Source: RGIG9608 sp045612365 (GTDB lineage: Bacteria > Bacteroidota > Bacteroidia > Bacteroidales > Paludibacteraceae). Taken from it: a stretch of 64,000 nucleotides of DNA. This document shows positions 18,352 through 28,222 of this stretch, piece after piece. The notes under the pieces are model-generated. The model was not told the DNA's origin. It worked only from the letters and a program-made list of their open reading frames with translations, and made no database searches. Location of the stretch: NCBI GenBank assembly GCA_045612365.1, contig JAZKYY010000011.1, forward strand, positions 124,001 to 188,000. Direction: 5' to 3'. The stretch's first letter is position 1, and every line of letters begins with the position of its first letter. The translations under genes and the position numbers were made by a program.

Positions 18352-20372
18352 TGCTTTGCTTCTTTTTTTTGATGTTGCAAAACAATGTTTTTGCACAAAA
18401 GGAGGCATTGATTGATGAGTTGCTTGACCTAATGACAGCCGAGGCTACTGACGAACAAACCTTTGATGCCGAAGCTCTTTACGATGATTTGGTTGCGGCA
18501 CTAGAAAATCCTATAAATCTTAACTCTGCTACAAAAAACGATTTGAACAAACTACCATTTTTGTCGGATATCCAGATCGAAAACATTCTTTATTATCGTT
18601 ATCAATTTGGGGCAATTTATTCCATTCACGAATTAGAACTAATTGATGATTTAGATGAATTGGCTCTGCGTTTTCTGCCTTATTTTGTTTATGTAGAAAA
18701 GGAAGAAAAAAAGAAGAAAATTTCTATAAAGGAGATTTTTACTCGAAGTAAGAATGAGTTTTTGTTGCGTTTGGACGGGACTTTTGAAAAAAAACAAGGT
18801 TATGACCGAACAAAAAGCGACTTGGCTGCGAACCCTGACAAATATTACCTTGGCGATCCTTTTTATACGTCTTTTAAATATCGATTTGATGGTAAAAATA
18901 AGTTGCAATTTGGACTTACGGCAGAAAAGGATCAAGGCGAGCAATTCTGGGGGAAGTATAACAAGGGTTATGATTCTTATAGTGGATATGTGCAATTAAA
19001 CGATTTGTGGAAATTTTCTACCATAGTGGTTGGTGATTATCGTGCAACTTTTGGTCAGGGTTTGGTTATGCGAACGGAATTTCAGTCGGCAAACACGTCG
19101 GTTTTGCAAGCTAAAACGCGCAATTATGGTTTTAGAAGAAATACCTCGACCGATGAGTATAATTTTTTGCGTGGAGTGGCTGCTACGGCCAATTTTGGAC
19201 CTGTAGATGTTTCTGCTTTTTACTCTTTCCGTCAGATGGATGCGGATACTTCAGGAGGAAGTTTTAGCACGTTACGCAAAGACGGTTATCATAGAAAAAC
19301 AACAGAATTGGACAAAAAACGTACGCTCAAAACACATGTTGTAGGGGGAAATGTATCATATAATCACGACAAATTTCATATCGGTGTAACGGCAGCAGCA
19401 ACGCTTTTTGGTTTGCCAAAGAAACCAGAAGAAAAAGTGGTTCAAACTTTTTTGTACGAAGGAAAAAACGTTTTTTCGGCAAGTGTGGATTATAGTTTTA
19501 GGATTTACAAGTTCAATGTCTGGGGAGAAACGGCACTGTGCAATAATCTGGGAGTTGCAACCTTGAACGGAATTTCATTTACTCCGGTATCTGTAATGGG
19601 AATTTTGCTTTCGCATCGTTATTTTTCTCCGAAGTATGATTTCATGTATGCTCAAAATATTTTTGGTTCATCTTCTAACAATGAAAATGGATTTTATATG
19701 GGGATAGAGTTACAGCCAATAAAAAAGTGGAAAATCGAGGCTTCGGCTGATATTCAACAACGTCCTTGGGTTTCCACCAATACTACAAAATCTGCTTGGA
19801 ATTACGACCTTAAAATGCGTTTGAATTTTGTGCCAAATTCTCGTATGAACTACTACGCACAGGTGGTTTATCGTGATGATGAGCGAAATCTTTCGGATGT
19901 AGAAGGTGCAACAAAACAAATCGGAAAAATTGCACGAACGCGTTTAGCCTGTCATGCTCAGTACCAAATTGGGGATGTCCGATTGACAAATAAATTGGTT
20001 TTTACACATGCTCAACAAGAAAAGTTGGAACCAACCTATGGTTTCGCTATTTCTCAAGATATTTCGTACAAGATACCCGTTGTAGGGATTGCTCTTAATG
20101 CGCGTTATTTGTACTTCGATGCGAAGGATTATAATAATCGCATAACTATCTACGAAAATGATGTCCCCTTTGCATTTTCCATTCCTACTCTTTATGGTAG
20201 AGGAAGTCGTTATTATCTAAATATTGGTTACAATGTGTTGAAAAACTTCAGCATTTGGCTTAAGTTTGCGCAAACATATTATGATGATCGTGAAGAGATT
20301 AGTTCAGGTTTGGATTTGATAAAGAAAAACAGAAAAACAGATTTTAGAGTTCAACTTAGAGTGAAGTTTTAA
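18315..20372 (+). CDS. Helix-hairpin-helix domain protein with predicted outer-membrane barrel
   Basis: A 685-residue exported protein. The signal peptide ends near NNVFAQ. Residues about 56-115 (NPINLNSATKNDLNKLPFLS, then YRYQFGAIYSIHELELI) match the ComEA-like helix-hairpin-helix fold, normally a DNA-binding module. The rest, about residues 140-685, has the alternating pattern of a large beta-barrel and ends in FRVQLRVKF. It overlaps the preceding barrel gene. A role in DNA binding at the cell surface is possible, but HHH modules can also bind protein, so function is open. Confidence 0.75.
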   Translation: MHVRICKLPIQIVLCFFFLMLQNNVFAQKEALIDELLDLMTAEATDEQTFDAEALYDDLVAALENPINLNSATKNDLNKLPFLSDIQIENILYYRYQFGAIYSIHELELIDDLDELALRFLPYFVYVEKEEKKKKISIKEIFTRSKNEFLLRLDGTFEKKQGYDRTKSDLAANPDKYYLGDPFYTSFKYRFDGKNKLQFGLTAEKDQGEQFWGKYNKGYDSYSGYVQLNDLWKFSTIVVGDYRATFGQGLVMRTEFQSANTSVLQAKTRNYGFRRNTSTDEYNFLRGVAATANFGPVDVSAFYSFRQMDADTSGGSFSTLRKDGYHRKTTELDKKRTLKTHVVGGNVSYNHDKFHIGVTAAATLFGLPKKPEEKVVQTFLYEGKNVFSASVDYSFRIYKFNVWGETALCNNLGVATLNGISFTPVSVMGILLSHRYFSPKYDFMYAQNIFGSSSNNENGFYMGIELQPIKKWKIEASADIQQRPWVSTNTTKSAWNYDLKMRLNFVPNSRMNYYAQVVYRDDERNLSDVEGATKQIGKIARTRLACHAQYQIGDVRLTNKLVFTHAQQEKLEPTYGFAISQDISYKIPVVGIALNARYLYFDAKDYNNRITIYENDVPFAFSIPTLYGRGSRYYLNIGYNVLKNFSIWLKFAQTYYDDREEISSGLDLIKKNRKTDFRVQLRVKF

Positions 20373-20406
20373 TTAAGAAAGATAGCAACAAATTTAAAAA
20401 AACAAA

Positions 20407-20431
20407 GGCAATTCTCTATTTGAGAGTTGCC
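20407..20431. terminator. Bidirectional terminator hairpin
   Basis: GGCAATTCTC and GAGAGTTGCC form a ten-pair stem with one G-U pair and a five-base loop between two convergent genes. An A-rich run on the left gives a U-tract for the minus-strand transcript; the right side is weaker for the plus strand. Confidence 0.7.
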
Positions 20432-20456
20432 TTATGTTATAAAAATGTTTTATTCA

Positions 20457-22193
20457 TTATTTTTCAATAAACGCTTTTTCGAGGTCTTGTGAGATGTTGA
20501 TGATGAAGTCTCCCATGTGCTCGTAGGTATTTATTATGTCAATGTAATAAATGTTTGTTTGGTAGTTTTTACCATTGTTTTCGAGATCTTCTATCATTGC
20601 ATCTCTAAAGTCGTTTCTGAGGTTGTTGAGTCTTTCTTCTGCATTGTAAGCATTTGAAATTTCCACAAGTTCTCCTTTGTGCGCTGCGTTTAGATTAGTT
20701 ATCATTGCATTATAAGCTTCGTTAAGCGCATCGGCCATAGCGTTAAGTTTCTTTATACTATCGGAGTCAAATGTCTTTTTGCGAATGTTTTTTCTTGATA
20801 AAATTCTGCTGATGCTTTCGCCAGAATCGCCTAAAGACTCCAACTCGCCGATGATTTTGTACATTGCTTTGATTTTTACGGATGTGTTTTCGCTGATTTC
20901 TTCGGCCGAAACTGCGTTGAGGAAAGTAGCAATTTCAAACTCAATGCGGTCTGAAATTTCTTCGTACTTCACTAACTTTTCTTTCAATGTATCGAATTTG
21001 TTGTTGTCAGTTTCGTTGATAGCTTCTTTGGCGTATTCAGCACCTTTCTTTGAAATTTGTGCGAAGTGTATGATTTCGTTAAATGCTTGTTCTACTGATA
21101 ATTCAGGTGTTGCAAGCGGACCAGCAGAAATGTATTTGAGTTTGAAAACTTCTTTTTCTTGATTCTCTGGAGTGCGTACAATCCAGCATACGGCCTTGCT
21201 AATGAATTTTGTGAACCATACCAAAATCAAGGTGTTGATTGTATTGAACAATGTGTGGAGCATTGATAATCCGTATAGTGCTGCTGTGCCTTCTGCTGTG
21301 GTGGCGTCAGTAACGACAAATTCTTCTGCAGCCGGATTTGGTAATCCGAATATTGACTCTGTAATGACTCCAACTAATCTTAGGAATGGTTTGAAAAGTA
21401 TCAATGCCCATATTACACCGAATACATTGAAAATGGTGTGCGACATCGCAGCTCTCTTTGCCTGAGTGTTGCCGACAGACGCAGCTATGTTAGCAGTGAT
21501 GGTTGTGCCAATGTTTTCGCCAAGCACCATTGCGCAAGCCATGCTGAAAGGAATCCACCCCATGCTTAACATAATGAGCGTGATTGCCATTGTTGCTGAT
21601 GAGGATTGCAAAATGAGTGTCAATACCGTTCCAAAAGCAAGGAATAACAATACAGAACCAAAACCATGTGATGACCATGTTGTCACAAATTCCAATACTG
21701 CGGGTGTCTCTCTGAGGTCAGGGACTGATTCCTTCATAAAAGAAAGACCGAGAAAGAGGAGCGAAAATCCTACTATAAGTTCGCCTATGTTCTTGCGTTT
21801 GTCTTGTTTTGAATTGGAAAAGAGGAAACCGAATATCATCAACGGAATTGCAAGAATTGAGATATCTGCTTTGAAACCTAACCATGACACTAACCATGCG
21901 GTTACGGTGGTTCCGATGTTTGCTCCCATAATGACTCCGATAGCTTGTGCAAGCGTTAGAAGTCCTGCGTTGACAAAACTAACAACCATAACAGTTGTTG
22001 CTGATGAAGACTGAATCAGTGCGGTAATGCCCAAGCCAGTCATTACGCCTTTGAAAGGATTGGACGTCATTGCAGACAAGAAACCTCTTAGTTTGTCTCC
22101 AGCTGCTTTTTGTAATCCAGAACTCATTAAGTTCATTCCGTATAGGAACATTCCTAATGCTCCTAATAATGTAAATACTTGTAATATGCTCAT
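20457..22193 (-). CDS. Na+/phosphate symporter with PhoU-like tail
   Basis: A 578-residue inner-membrane transporter of the NptA/PNaS family. The twin repeats carry the QSSSATTVM and QSSSATMAI motifs, with GANIGTT and GENIGTT after them. Residues about 345-578 are a helical PhoU-like domain. It likely imports phosphate with sodium. The gene is monocistronic and convergent with the barrel genes. Its own promoter is unclear; a TTAATTTG near 22220 differs by one base from the -7 consensus. Confidence 0.9.
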   Translation of the reverse strand: MSILQVFTLLGALGMFLYGMNLMSSGLQKAAGDKLRGFLSAMTSNPFKGVMTGLGITALIQSSSATTVMVVSFVNAGLLTLAQAIGVIMGANIGTTVTAWLVSWLGFKADISILAIPLMIFGFLFSNSKQDKRKNIGELIVGFSLLFLGLSFMKESVPDLRETPAVLEFVTTWSSHGFGSVLLFLAFGTVLTLILQSSSATMAITLIMLSMGWIPFSMACAMVLGENIGTTITANIAASVGNTQAKRAAMSHTIFNVFGVIWALILFKPFLRLVGVITESIFGLPNPAAEEFVVTDATTAEGTAALYGLSMLHTLFNTINTLILVWFTKFISKAVCWIVRTPENQEKEVFKLKYISAGPLATPELSVEQAFNEIIHFAQISKKGAEYAKEAINETDNNKFDTLKEKLVKYEEISDRIEFEIATFLNAVSAEEISENTSVKIKAMYKIIGELESLGDSGESISRILSRKNIRKKTFDSDSIKKLNAMADALNEAYNAMITNLNAAHKGELVEISNAYNAEERLNNLRNDFRDAMIEDLENNGKNYQTNIYYIDIINTYEHMGDFIINISQDLEKAFIEK

Positions 22194-22525
22194 GATTTAT
22201 GTCAAAATTGTTTAGCAAATTAACGCAAAAAAGAATCTAAAAAAAACATAAATTATGTTAAATGTTGATTTTGAAGACTCGCGTTTTTTTTGTTACTCGA
22301 AAGCGTATTTGTGTAATTTATCCTAACCTCTCACATATCTATTTTTTTGTTTATTACCTTTATTACCTTTCTATTCTTTGCTTTTTCAACTTTCACGTCA
22401 ATAGGTTTGATTTTCTCATTTTATTGAAAATGTTTTCAATGTTTTCTATGAAGTCATTGAAAAAATGACAATCAAAAATACAACTACTTTTTTTAACTTT
22501 GTGGCGTTAATAAAAAGAAAATGAT
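22194..22525. other. Divergent spacer upstream of fabD
   Basis: This 332-base spacer has no convincing gene. It holds the fabD -7 element TAACTTTG at 22494-22501 and an 18-base inverted repeat, ATTGAAAA-TG-TTTTCAAT, at 22423-22440, about 54 bases before that element. The inverted repeat could be an operator. A TTATTACC repeat lies near 22355. Confidence 0.5.
22494..22501 (+). promoter_or_regulatory. -7 element of the fabD promoter
   Basis: TAACTTTG matches TAnnTTTG, placing the transcript start near 22508 and leaving a leader of about 18 bases before the fabD ATG. Confidence 0.6.
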
Positions 22526-23398
22526 ATGAAAAAAGCATATGTTTTTCCAGGACAAGGTTCTCAATTTGTAGGAATGGGTAAGGATTTGTATGATAACTAT
22601 CCGTTGGCAAAAGAATTGTTTGAGAAGGCAAACGAAGTTCTTGGATTTCGTATTACAGATGTAATGTTCAATGGTAATGAAGAGGATTTGCGTCAAACTA
22701 AAGTTACGCAACCTGCGGTATTTCTTCATTCGGTTATCTCTGCTTTGGTTTTGTCAGAAGGGGATGTTCCTGATATGGTCGCAGGACATTCTTTGGGAGA
22801 GTTTTCGGCACTCACAATTGCCAAAGTTCTTTCATTTGAAGATGGATTGCTATTAGTATCAGCACGTGCAAAAGCTATGCAAAAGGCGTGTGAAGAATAT
22901 CCATCTACTATGGCTGCAGTTCTTCGTTTAGATGATGAGATTGTGGAGCAAGTTTTGTCACAGATAAATGGAGTAGTGGTTCCTGCTAATTATAATTGTC
23001 CAGGTCAGTTGGTGATTTCTGGTACAGAAGAGGCAATTGAAGAGGCGTGCATAAAACTTAAGGAGGCTGGAGCCAAGAGAGCATTAAGATTGCCTGTTGG
23101 TGGTGCATTCCATTCTCCTTTGATGGAAATGGCAAGAGTGGAATTGGAATGTGCTATTGATAAAGTAACTTTTCATAAACCAATTTGCCCTATTTATCAA
23201 AATATTGATGCAAAACCATATACTGATCCAGTGGAAATAAAGAAAAACTTAATTGCTCAACTAACAGGTGCTGTTCGTTGGACTCAGACGGTGCAAAATA
23301 TGATTTTGGATGGAGCAACCTTGTTCAAGGAGTTTGGCCCAGGTCAAGTGTTGCAAGGACTTATCAAAAAAATCAATGCAGAAGTAGAAGTTGGATAA
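22526..23398 (+). CDS. fabD: FabD, malonyl-CoA:ACP transacylase
   Basis: A 290-residue cytoplasmic enzyme that moves malonate from CoA to acyl carrier protein for fatty-acid synthesis. The N-terminal PGQGSQ oxyanion segment is at about 8-13, the nucleophile Ser lies in GHSLGE, and the catalytic His in the GGAFHSPLM block. Length fits FabD. The feoAB gene follows after 21 bases, so the two may be co-transcribed though functionally unrelated. Confidence 0.96.
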   Translation: MKKAYVFPGQGSQFVGMGKDLYDNYPLAKELFEKANEVLGFRITDVMFNGNEEDLRQTKVTQPAVFLHSVISALVLSEGDVPDMVAGHSLGEFSALTIAKVLSFEDGLLLVSARAKAMQKACEEYPSTMAAVLRLDDEIVEQVLSQINGVVVPANYNCPGQLVISGTEEAIEEACIKLKEAGAKRALRLPVGGAFHSPLMEMARVELECAIDKVTFHKPICPIYQNIDAKPYTDPVEIKKNLIAQLTGAVRWTQTVQNMILDGATLFKEFGPGQVLQGLIKKINAEVEVG

Positions 23399-23419
23399 GC
23401 AGATTTAATACACTCTTTT

Positions 23420-26062
23420 ATGTATTTATCAGAACTGAACAAAGGAGAAAAAGCCGTTATTGTCAAAGTAATGGGGCATGGAGGCTTTCGTAAGCGCATT
23501 GTGGAAATGGGCTTTGTTCAGGGTAAAGTAGTGGAAGTAAAAAACATTGCTCCACTTCGTGATCCGGTGGAATACAGAATAATGGGTTATGATGTTTCGT
23601 TAAGAAGAAGTGAGGCTGAAAAGATAGAAGTTATCAGTATTGAGGATGCAGAAAAAATAGCCAAGCAGAATAATTTTTATGGTACGATAACGGAAGAAGA
23701 TATTCGTCGGATTGCTTTTGATCGTCGTAAAGACATTACGATAGCGTTGGTTGGAAATCCAAATTCAGGAAAAACAAGTTTGTTTAATTCGGCAACAGGA
23801 GAACGAGAAAAAGTAGGGAATTATAGCGGTGTAACTGTCGATGTCAAGGAGAGTGAATTAGAGTTTAATGGTTATAAGATTAAGCTAGTGGATTTGCCCG
23901 GAACGTATTCTATTTCGGCATATAGCCCTGAGGAGAAATTTGTAAGAAATTATTTGACAAAGGAAAAACCGGACTTGGTTCTAAATGTTCTTGATGGAAC
24001 TAATCTAGAACGAAATATGTTTCTTACCACACAACTTATAGATATGAATCTGCGTGTGGTTATAGCTCTGAATATGGTGGATGAAATGTACGAGCGAGGA
24101 GATAAACTCGATGTAAGAATGTTGCAAAAGTTACTCGGAATTCCTATTGTAGAAACCTCATTTGGAAGGAAAAAGAAGGGTTTGCATTCACTGTTTTCAA
24201 CTGCAATAAAAATCTATGAAGGGTCAGATTTTATTGATGAGGAGGGTCAATTGGTTTCTTCTGCTGATAAAGATGTTTTGGTCGATGAATATTTGCACAA
24301 TGTTGAGATTGAACATAAACATAGCCACTCCTCTAAAGAAGCCGTTGATGTTATTGTTCGTCATATTCATATAAACTATGGTAGCGTGTTGGAAAAATCA
24401 ATTGGAAAAATCAAAGACCAAATTGATAAAAATGAAAACGCACGCGATGAATACACACCTCGTTACATAGCGATAAAACTGCTCGAGCAAGATGAGGAGA
24501 TGTTAGAGTTTATTAATGTTTTTCCTAATAAAAATGATATTATAGTTACTTGCGAAAAAGCTACTTTGCGGATAAAAGCGGAACTTAACGATACTCCTGA
24601 GAATGCAATTATGGACGCTAAATATGGCTTCATATCTGGAGCTCTGAAGGAAACTTTTTCTTCTGCAAAAAATAAAAAAAGCGGAACTACTATAACGGAA
24701 AAAATAGATCATGTGGTTACTAGTAGAATCTTGGGATTCCCAATTTTTATTTTTGCTTTGTTTGTAATGTTCCAATGTACGTTTTCGCTTGGAGAATACC
24801 CAATGACGTGGATAGAGAATGGAGTGAATTGGTTGGGTGTAGCGATTGGGAAGTGGATGCCGAGTGGTATACTGAAGGACTTTTTAGTTGATGGAATGAT
24901 AACTGGCGTTGGGGGGGTGTTAGTCTTCTTGCCTAATATTTTGATTTTGTATTTTTTTATAACCTTGCTTGAAACAACTGGTTACATGGCTCGTGCGGCA
25001 TTTATCATGGATAAGATAATGCACAAGATAGGTCTTCACGGACGTTCTTTCATCCCTTTGGTAATGGGTTTTGGATGTAATGTTCCTGCAATTATGGCAA
25101 CAAGAACAATAAAAAACAGAAATAATAGAATGGTAACAATTCTTATTTCTCCTCTGATTTCTTGCAGTGCCCGGTTGCCTATATATTTGCTTTTAGCAGG
25201 AGCATTTTTCCCTAAAAATGCGGGATTTGTATTGTTTGCTATCTATTTGATAGGAATGTTGTTAGCGGCATTTATGGCTCGTTTGTTTAAGCGATTTTTG
25301 TTTTCCAAAGAAGAAACACCTTTTGTTATGGAACTTCCTCCATACCGTTTCCCTAGTTGGAAGTATGTGCTAAGAGATACTTGGGAAAAAGGTAAGCAGT
25401 ATTTGCATAAAATAGGTACAACAATTCTTGTGGGGTCGTTAATTATTTGGGCATTAGGTTATTTTCCTAGATATAATGGAGATGTTTCTCAAAATCTGGA
25501 TGAGAATAATATCGTTGCTTTGCAGCAGGAGAACTCTTATCTTGGTCGGATTGGAAAATTTGTTCAGCCTGCTTTGCAACCCTTGGGCTTCAGTTGGAAG
25601 ATGAGTGTTTCGTTGCTTTCTGGAATGGCAGCAAAAGAGGTTGTGGTAAGTACGTTGGGAATTTTGTACAACGCAGATGGAGAATCGGATGTTTCGCTTT
25701 CGGAAACTTTGCAAGCCTCTCCCGATTTTTCGCCAGCAGTTGCTTTGAGTTTAATGTTATTTGTGTTAATTTATTTCCCTTGTATTGCAACTTTGGTTAC
25801 TATAAAATATGAAACACGCAGTTGGTGGTGGGCTTTGTTTTCGGCTACTTATACCATTGTTTTAGCGTGGTTGGTTTCGTTTTTATTTTATCAGATTATG
25901 AAAAATAATTTGATGCAGGAGTTTGTGATAACTCTTTTGTTGTTGTTTTCTATTTGTTTTATTATCAGGAGAACAATAACCGTTTTTAAGAAGAAAAATC
26001 CTTGTTCTTATTGCAATTCAACTTCGTGTAAAGATTGTGAGGATGACGTTCAGAATAGATAA
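23420..26062 (+). CDS. feoB: FeoAB fusion, ferrous iron transporter
   Basis: An 880-residue inner-membrane iron(II) transporter. Residues 1-75 form an SH3-like FeoA domain. The FeoB G-domain follows with G1 GNPNSGKTS at 112-120, DLPGTYS as the G3 region and NMVD as G4. The membrane part contains the gate segments with PLVMGFGCNVPAI and PLISCSARLPIY. The tail has four cysteines in CSYCNSTSCKDC, a possible metal or redox site. FeoA-FeoB fusion is characteristic of Bacteroidetes. Confidence 0.96.
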   Translation: MYLSELNKGEKAVIVKVMGHGGFRKRIVEMGFVQGKVVEVKNIAPLRDPVEYRIMGYDVSLRRSEAEKIEVISIEDAEKIAKQNNFYGTITEEDIRRIAFDRRKDITIALVGNPNSGKTSLFNSATGEREKVGNYSGVTVDVKESELEFNGYKIKLVDLPGTYSISAYSPEEKFVRNYLTKEKPDLVLNVLDGTNLERNMFLTTQLIDMNLRVVIALNMVDEMYERGDKLDVRMLQKLLGIPIVETSFGRKKKGLHSLFSTAIKIYEGSDFIDEEGQLVSSADKDVLVDEYLHNVEIEHKHSHSSKEAVDVIVRHIHINYGSVLEKSIGKIKDQIDKNENARDEYTPRYIAIKLLEQDEEMLEFINVFPNKNDIIVTCEKATLRIKAELNDTPENAIMDAKYGFISGALKETFSSAKNKKSGTTITEKIDHVVTSRILGFPIFIFALFVMFQCTFSLGEYPMTWIENGVNWLGVAIGKWMPSGILKDFLVDGMITGVGGVLVFLPNILILYFFITLLETTGYMARAAFIMDKIMHKIGLHGRSFIPLVMGFGCNVPAIMATRTIKNRNNRMVTILISPLISCSARLPIYLLLAGAFFPKNAGFVLFAIYLIGMLLAAFMARLFKRFLFSKEETPFVMELPPYRFPSWKYVLRDTWEKGKQYLHKIGTTILVGSLIIWALGYFPRYNGDVSQNLDENNIVALQQENSYLGRIGKFVQPALQPLGFSWKMSVSLLSGMAAKEVVVSTLGILYNADGESDVSLSETLQASPDFSPAVALSLMLFVLIYFPCIATLVTIKYETRSWWWALFSATYTIVLAWLVSFLFYQIMKNNLMQEFVITLLLLFSICFIIRRTITVFKKKNPCSYCNSTSCKDCEDDVQNR

Positions 26063-26107
26063 AAAAAATCTCTTTTTAAGAATCAAAAAGGAACAAAATG
26101 TAATTTT

Positions 26108-26139
26108 TTTGTGATTCTTCCACTTTTTTTTTACATTTG
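26108..26139 (+). promoter_or_regulatory. Consensus Bacteroidetes promoter
   Basis: TTTG at 26108-26111 and TACATTTG at 26132-26139 are separated by 20 bases, matching both elements and spacing. The predicted start near 26146 leaves the ATG at 26169 as the first usable start codon of the next gene. Confidence 0.75.
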
Positions 26140-26168
26140 TCAATTAGTTTTTGCATGTTTTTAAAGTT

Positions 26169-26909
26169 ATGCCTTATCGTCGATTGCCAAATACCGATAA
26201 AGCAAGGATAAATGCCTTGTCGCAAGCAATAAAAGAATCTGGATTGCAAGATTTGAATAGTATTCCTATTTCCTTTAAACTTTTGCAAGAAGCGAAAACT
26301 CAATGTGCTGTTTTTCAGAAGTGTGTGCAAGAGTATAATCAAACATTCGAAAGACAAGTAGCTGAAAATAAAAAGTATCAACAAATCATAAAAAATGTGC
26401 GATTGTACATTTCGCACTTTATTCAAGTTTTGAATTTTGCCGTTTTGCGTGGAGAAATAAAAAAGGATAAGAAAGAGTTTTACAAACTTGATCCTGATGA
26501 TTTTACTGTTCCTGACTTGAGTACAGAAAATGCGTTGTTGGAATGGGGGAAAAACATTATCAATGGAGAAAATGAAAGAACCCGAATGGGAGGTGTGCCT
26601 ATTTACAATCCTACAATAGCAAAGGTTAGGGTGCATTATGACCTTTTTAAGGATTATAAAAGTAGCCAAAAGACCTATCAACATAGTACAGCCAGAAATC
26701 AAGACAATGTGGCGCAAATGCGTTCGAAAATTGATGCAATTATTGTAGAAATATGGAATCAAGTGGAAAAGCACTTTGAAACTTCTCCTGCAGATACAAA
26801 ATTGCAGCAATGTAAAAAGTACGGCATTATTTATTATTATCGTAAGGGAGAACAATTGAAAAATAGAGATGAAAGAAAGTCAGCAGAGCAGGGCTCTCTT
26901 TGGGAGTAA
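26169..26909 (+). CDS. Conserved hypothetical cytoplasmic protein
   Basis: A 246-residue soluble protein without signal peptide or membrane helix. It is rich in charged helical stretches; the sequence contains a GGVPIYNPTIAKVRVHYD block near the middle. No known family was recognised. The ATG at 26169 is preferred to the upstream TTG because of the promoter position. Its end overlaps the transporter start by 41 bases, so the two are co-translated. The opposite strand has a long open frame, judged a shadow. Confidence 0.7.
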   Translation: MPYRRLPNTDKARINALSQAIKESGLQDLNSIPISFKLLQEAKTQCAVFQKCVQEYNQTFERQVAENKKYQQIIKNVRLYISHFIQVLNFAVLRGEIKKDKKEFYKLDPDDFTVPDLSTENALLEWGKNIINGENERTRMGGVPIYNPTIAKVRVHYDLFKDYKSSQKTYQHSTARNQDNVAQMRSKIDAIIVEIWNQVEKHFETSPADTKLQQCKKYGIIYYYRKGEQLKNRDERKSAEQGSLWE

Positions 26910-28218
26910 GTTTGGTGTTGTAATGGCTGCCGTTGGTTCTGCCGTTGGTTTGGGAAATATTTGGCGTTTCCCTTATGAGTTGGGGATGAATGGCGGTTTC
27001 GCTTTTCTTTTGGTCTATTTGTTGTGTGTATTGGCATTGGGAATTCCGGTAATGCTGGCGGAGTTGATTATTGGTCGTCGTTCTCGTTCAAATGTTTTTA
27101 GTTCGTTCAAAGTGTTGTCTCCGAAGGGCAATTGGCACTATTTAGGAATTGCGTATGTTGTTGCGGCATTCGTTATTTCAAGTTTCTATTTTGTTGTTGC
27201 AGGTTGGAGCTTGGAGTATGTTTTTCAGGCGGTTACAGATCAGTTTTCAAATCGGTCTCCTTTGGAACTTTCTCAAGTTTTTACTGAATTCTCAACTGAT
27301 GCTTTTCGTCCTATTTTTTGGACAATTATTTTTATTGCTCTAACTGCAATAGTGATTTTGGCTGGTGTGCAAAAAGGAATTGAAAACATTTCCAAGGTAC
27401 TAATGCCAATGTTGTTTGTGATAATAATAGTACTTTGTGTGCGTTCGGTGACGTTGCCAAATGCGTCGGAGGGTTTAAGGTTTTTGTTTTATCCTGATTT
27501 TTCTAAAATTAATTCTTCGGTTGTTTTGAGTGCGTTGGGGCAAGCGTTTTTCTCTTTAAGTATAGGAATGGGTTGCTTGATAACGTACGGTTCTTATGTT
27601 AAAAAAGATAATAATCTGCTAAAAACCTCAGTTGAAGTTTCTGTATTGGATACGTTAGTTTCAGTATTAGCTTCTGTGGCTATTTTTCCTGCAGTTTTTT
27701 CGTTGGGAATAAATCCTGCGAGGGGTCCTGAACTTGTGTTCATCACTTTACCAAATGTTTTTTTGCAGATTCCTGGAGGTTATATTTGGTCGATATTGTT
27801 CTTTTTATTGTTATCGTTGGCTGCTCTAACTTCTATAATCTCGTTGCTAGAGGTGATAACTGCTTATGTATCTGAAGAGTTCAAAGTGAAACGTAGAACA
27901 GCTGTTTTTGTTGCATCTTTGTTGTTGGTTTTGTCTAGTTCTCTTTGTTCCTTGTCGCTAGGTGAGGGTAGTGTTTTGAAATTGTTTGGAATGCCTCTCT
28001 TTAATTTCTTCGACTATATTTCTGCAAAAGTTCTTATGCCGTTAGGAGGCTTGTTTATTGCTGTATTCTTAGGCTGGTTTTGTAATAGGAAGATGGTTTT
28101 TGACGAACTTAGCAACGAAGGAAAACTAAAAGCAAAAGCATACGAATTGTTCTATTTTTTGTTACGTTATTTTGTACCTATTGCAATTCTGATGGTCTTT
28201 ATCAATGAATTAAGTTGA
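26869..28218 (+). CDS. Sodium-dependent NSS-family transporter
   Basis: A 449-residue inner-membrane protein of the neurotransmitter:sodium symporter family, probably importing an amino acid with sodium. The TM1 hallmark GSAVGLGNIWRFPY is at about 23-36, and about eleven hydrophobic helices are visible. The substrate cannot be deduced. It is sandwiched between a hypothetical gene and a Crp-like regulator on one transcript, so the regulator may control its expression. Confidence 0.92.
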   Translation: MKESQQSRALFGSKFGVVMAAVGSAVGLGNIWRFPYELGMNGGFAFLLVYLLCVLALGIPVMLAELIIGRRSRSNVFSSFKVLSPKGNWHYLGIAYVVAAFVISSFYFVVAGWSLEYVFQAVTDQFSNRSPLELSQVFTEFSTDAFRPIFWTIIFIALTAIVILAGVQKGIENISKVLMPMLFVIIIVLCVRSVTLPNASEGLRFLFYPDFSKINSSVVLSALGQAFFSLSIGMGCLITYGSYVKKDNNLLKTSVEVSVLDTLVSVLASVAIFPAVFSLGINPARGPELVFITLPNVFLQIPGGYIWSILFFLLLSLAALTSIISLLEVITAYVSEEFKVKRRTAVFVASLLLVLSSSLCSLSLGEGSVLKLFGMPLFNFFDYISAKVLMPLGGLFIAVFLGWFCNRKMVFDELSNEGKLKAKAYELFYFLLRYFVPIAILMVFINELS

Positions 28219-28222
28219 AAAA

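Noticed and set aside
26076..26855. 259-codon minus-strand frame
   Set aside because: Antisense to the 246-residue gene that has a consensus promoter and an overlap with its neighbour; the product is rich in Phe/Cys/Ile as expected for a shadow of an AT-rich gene.
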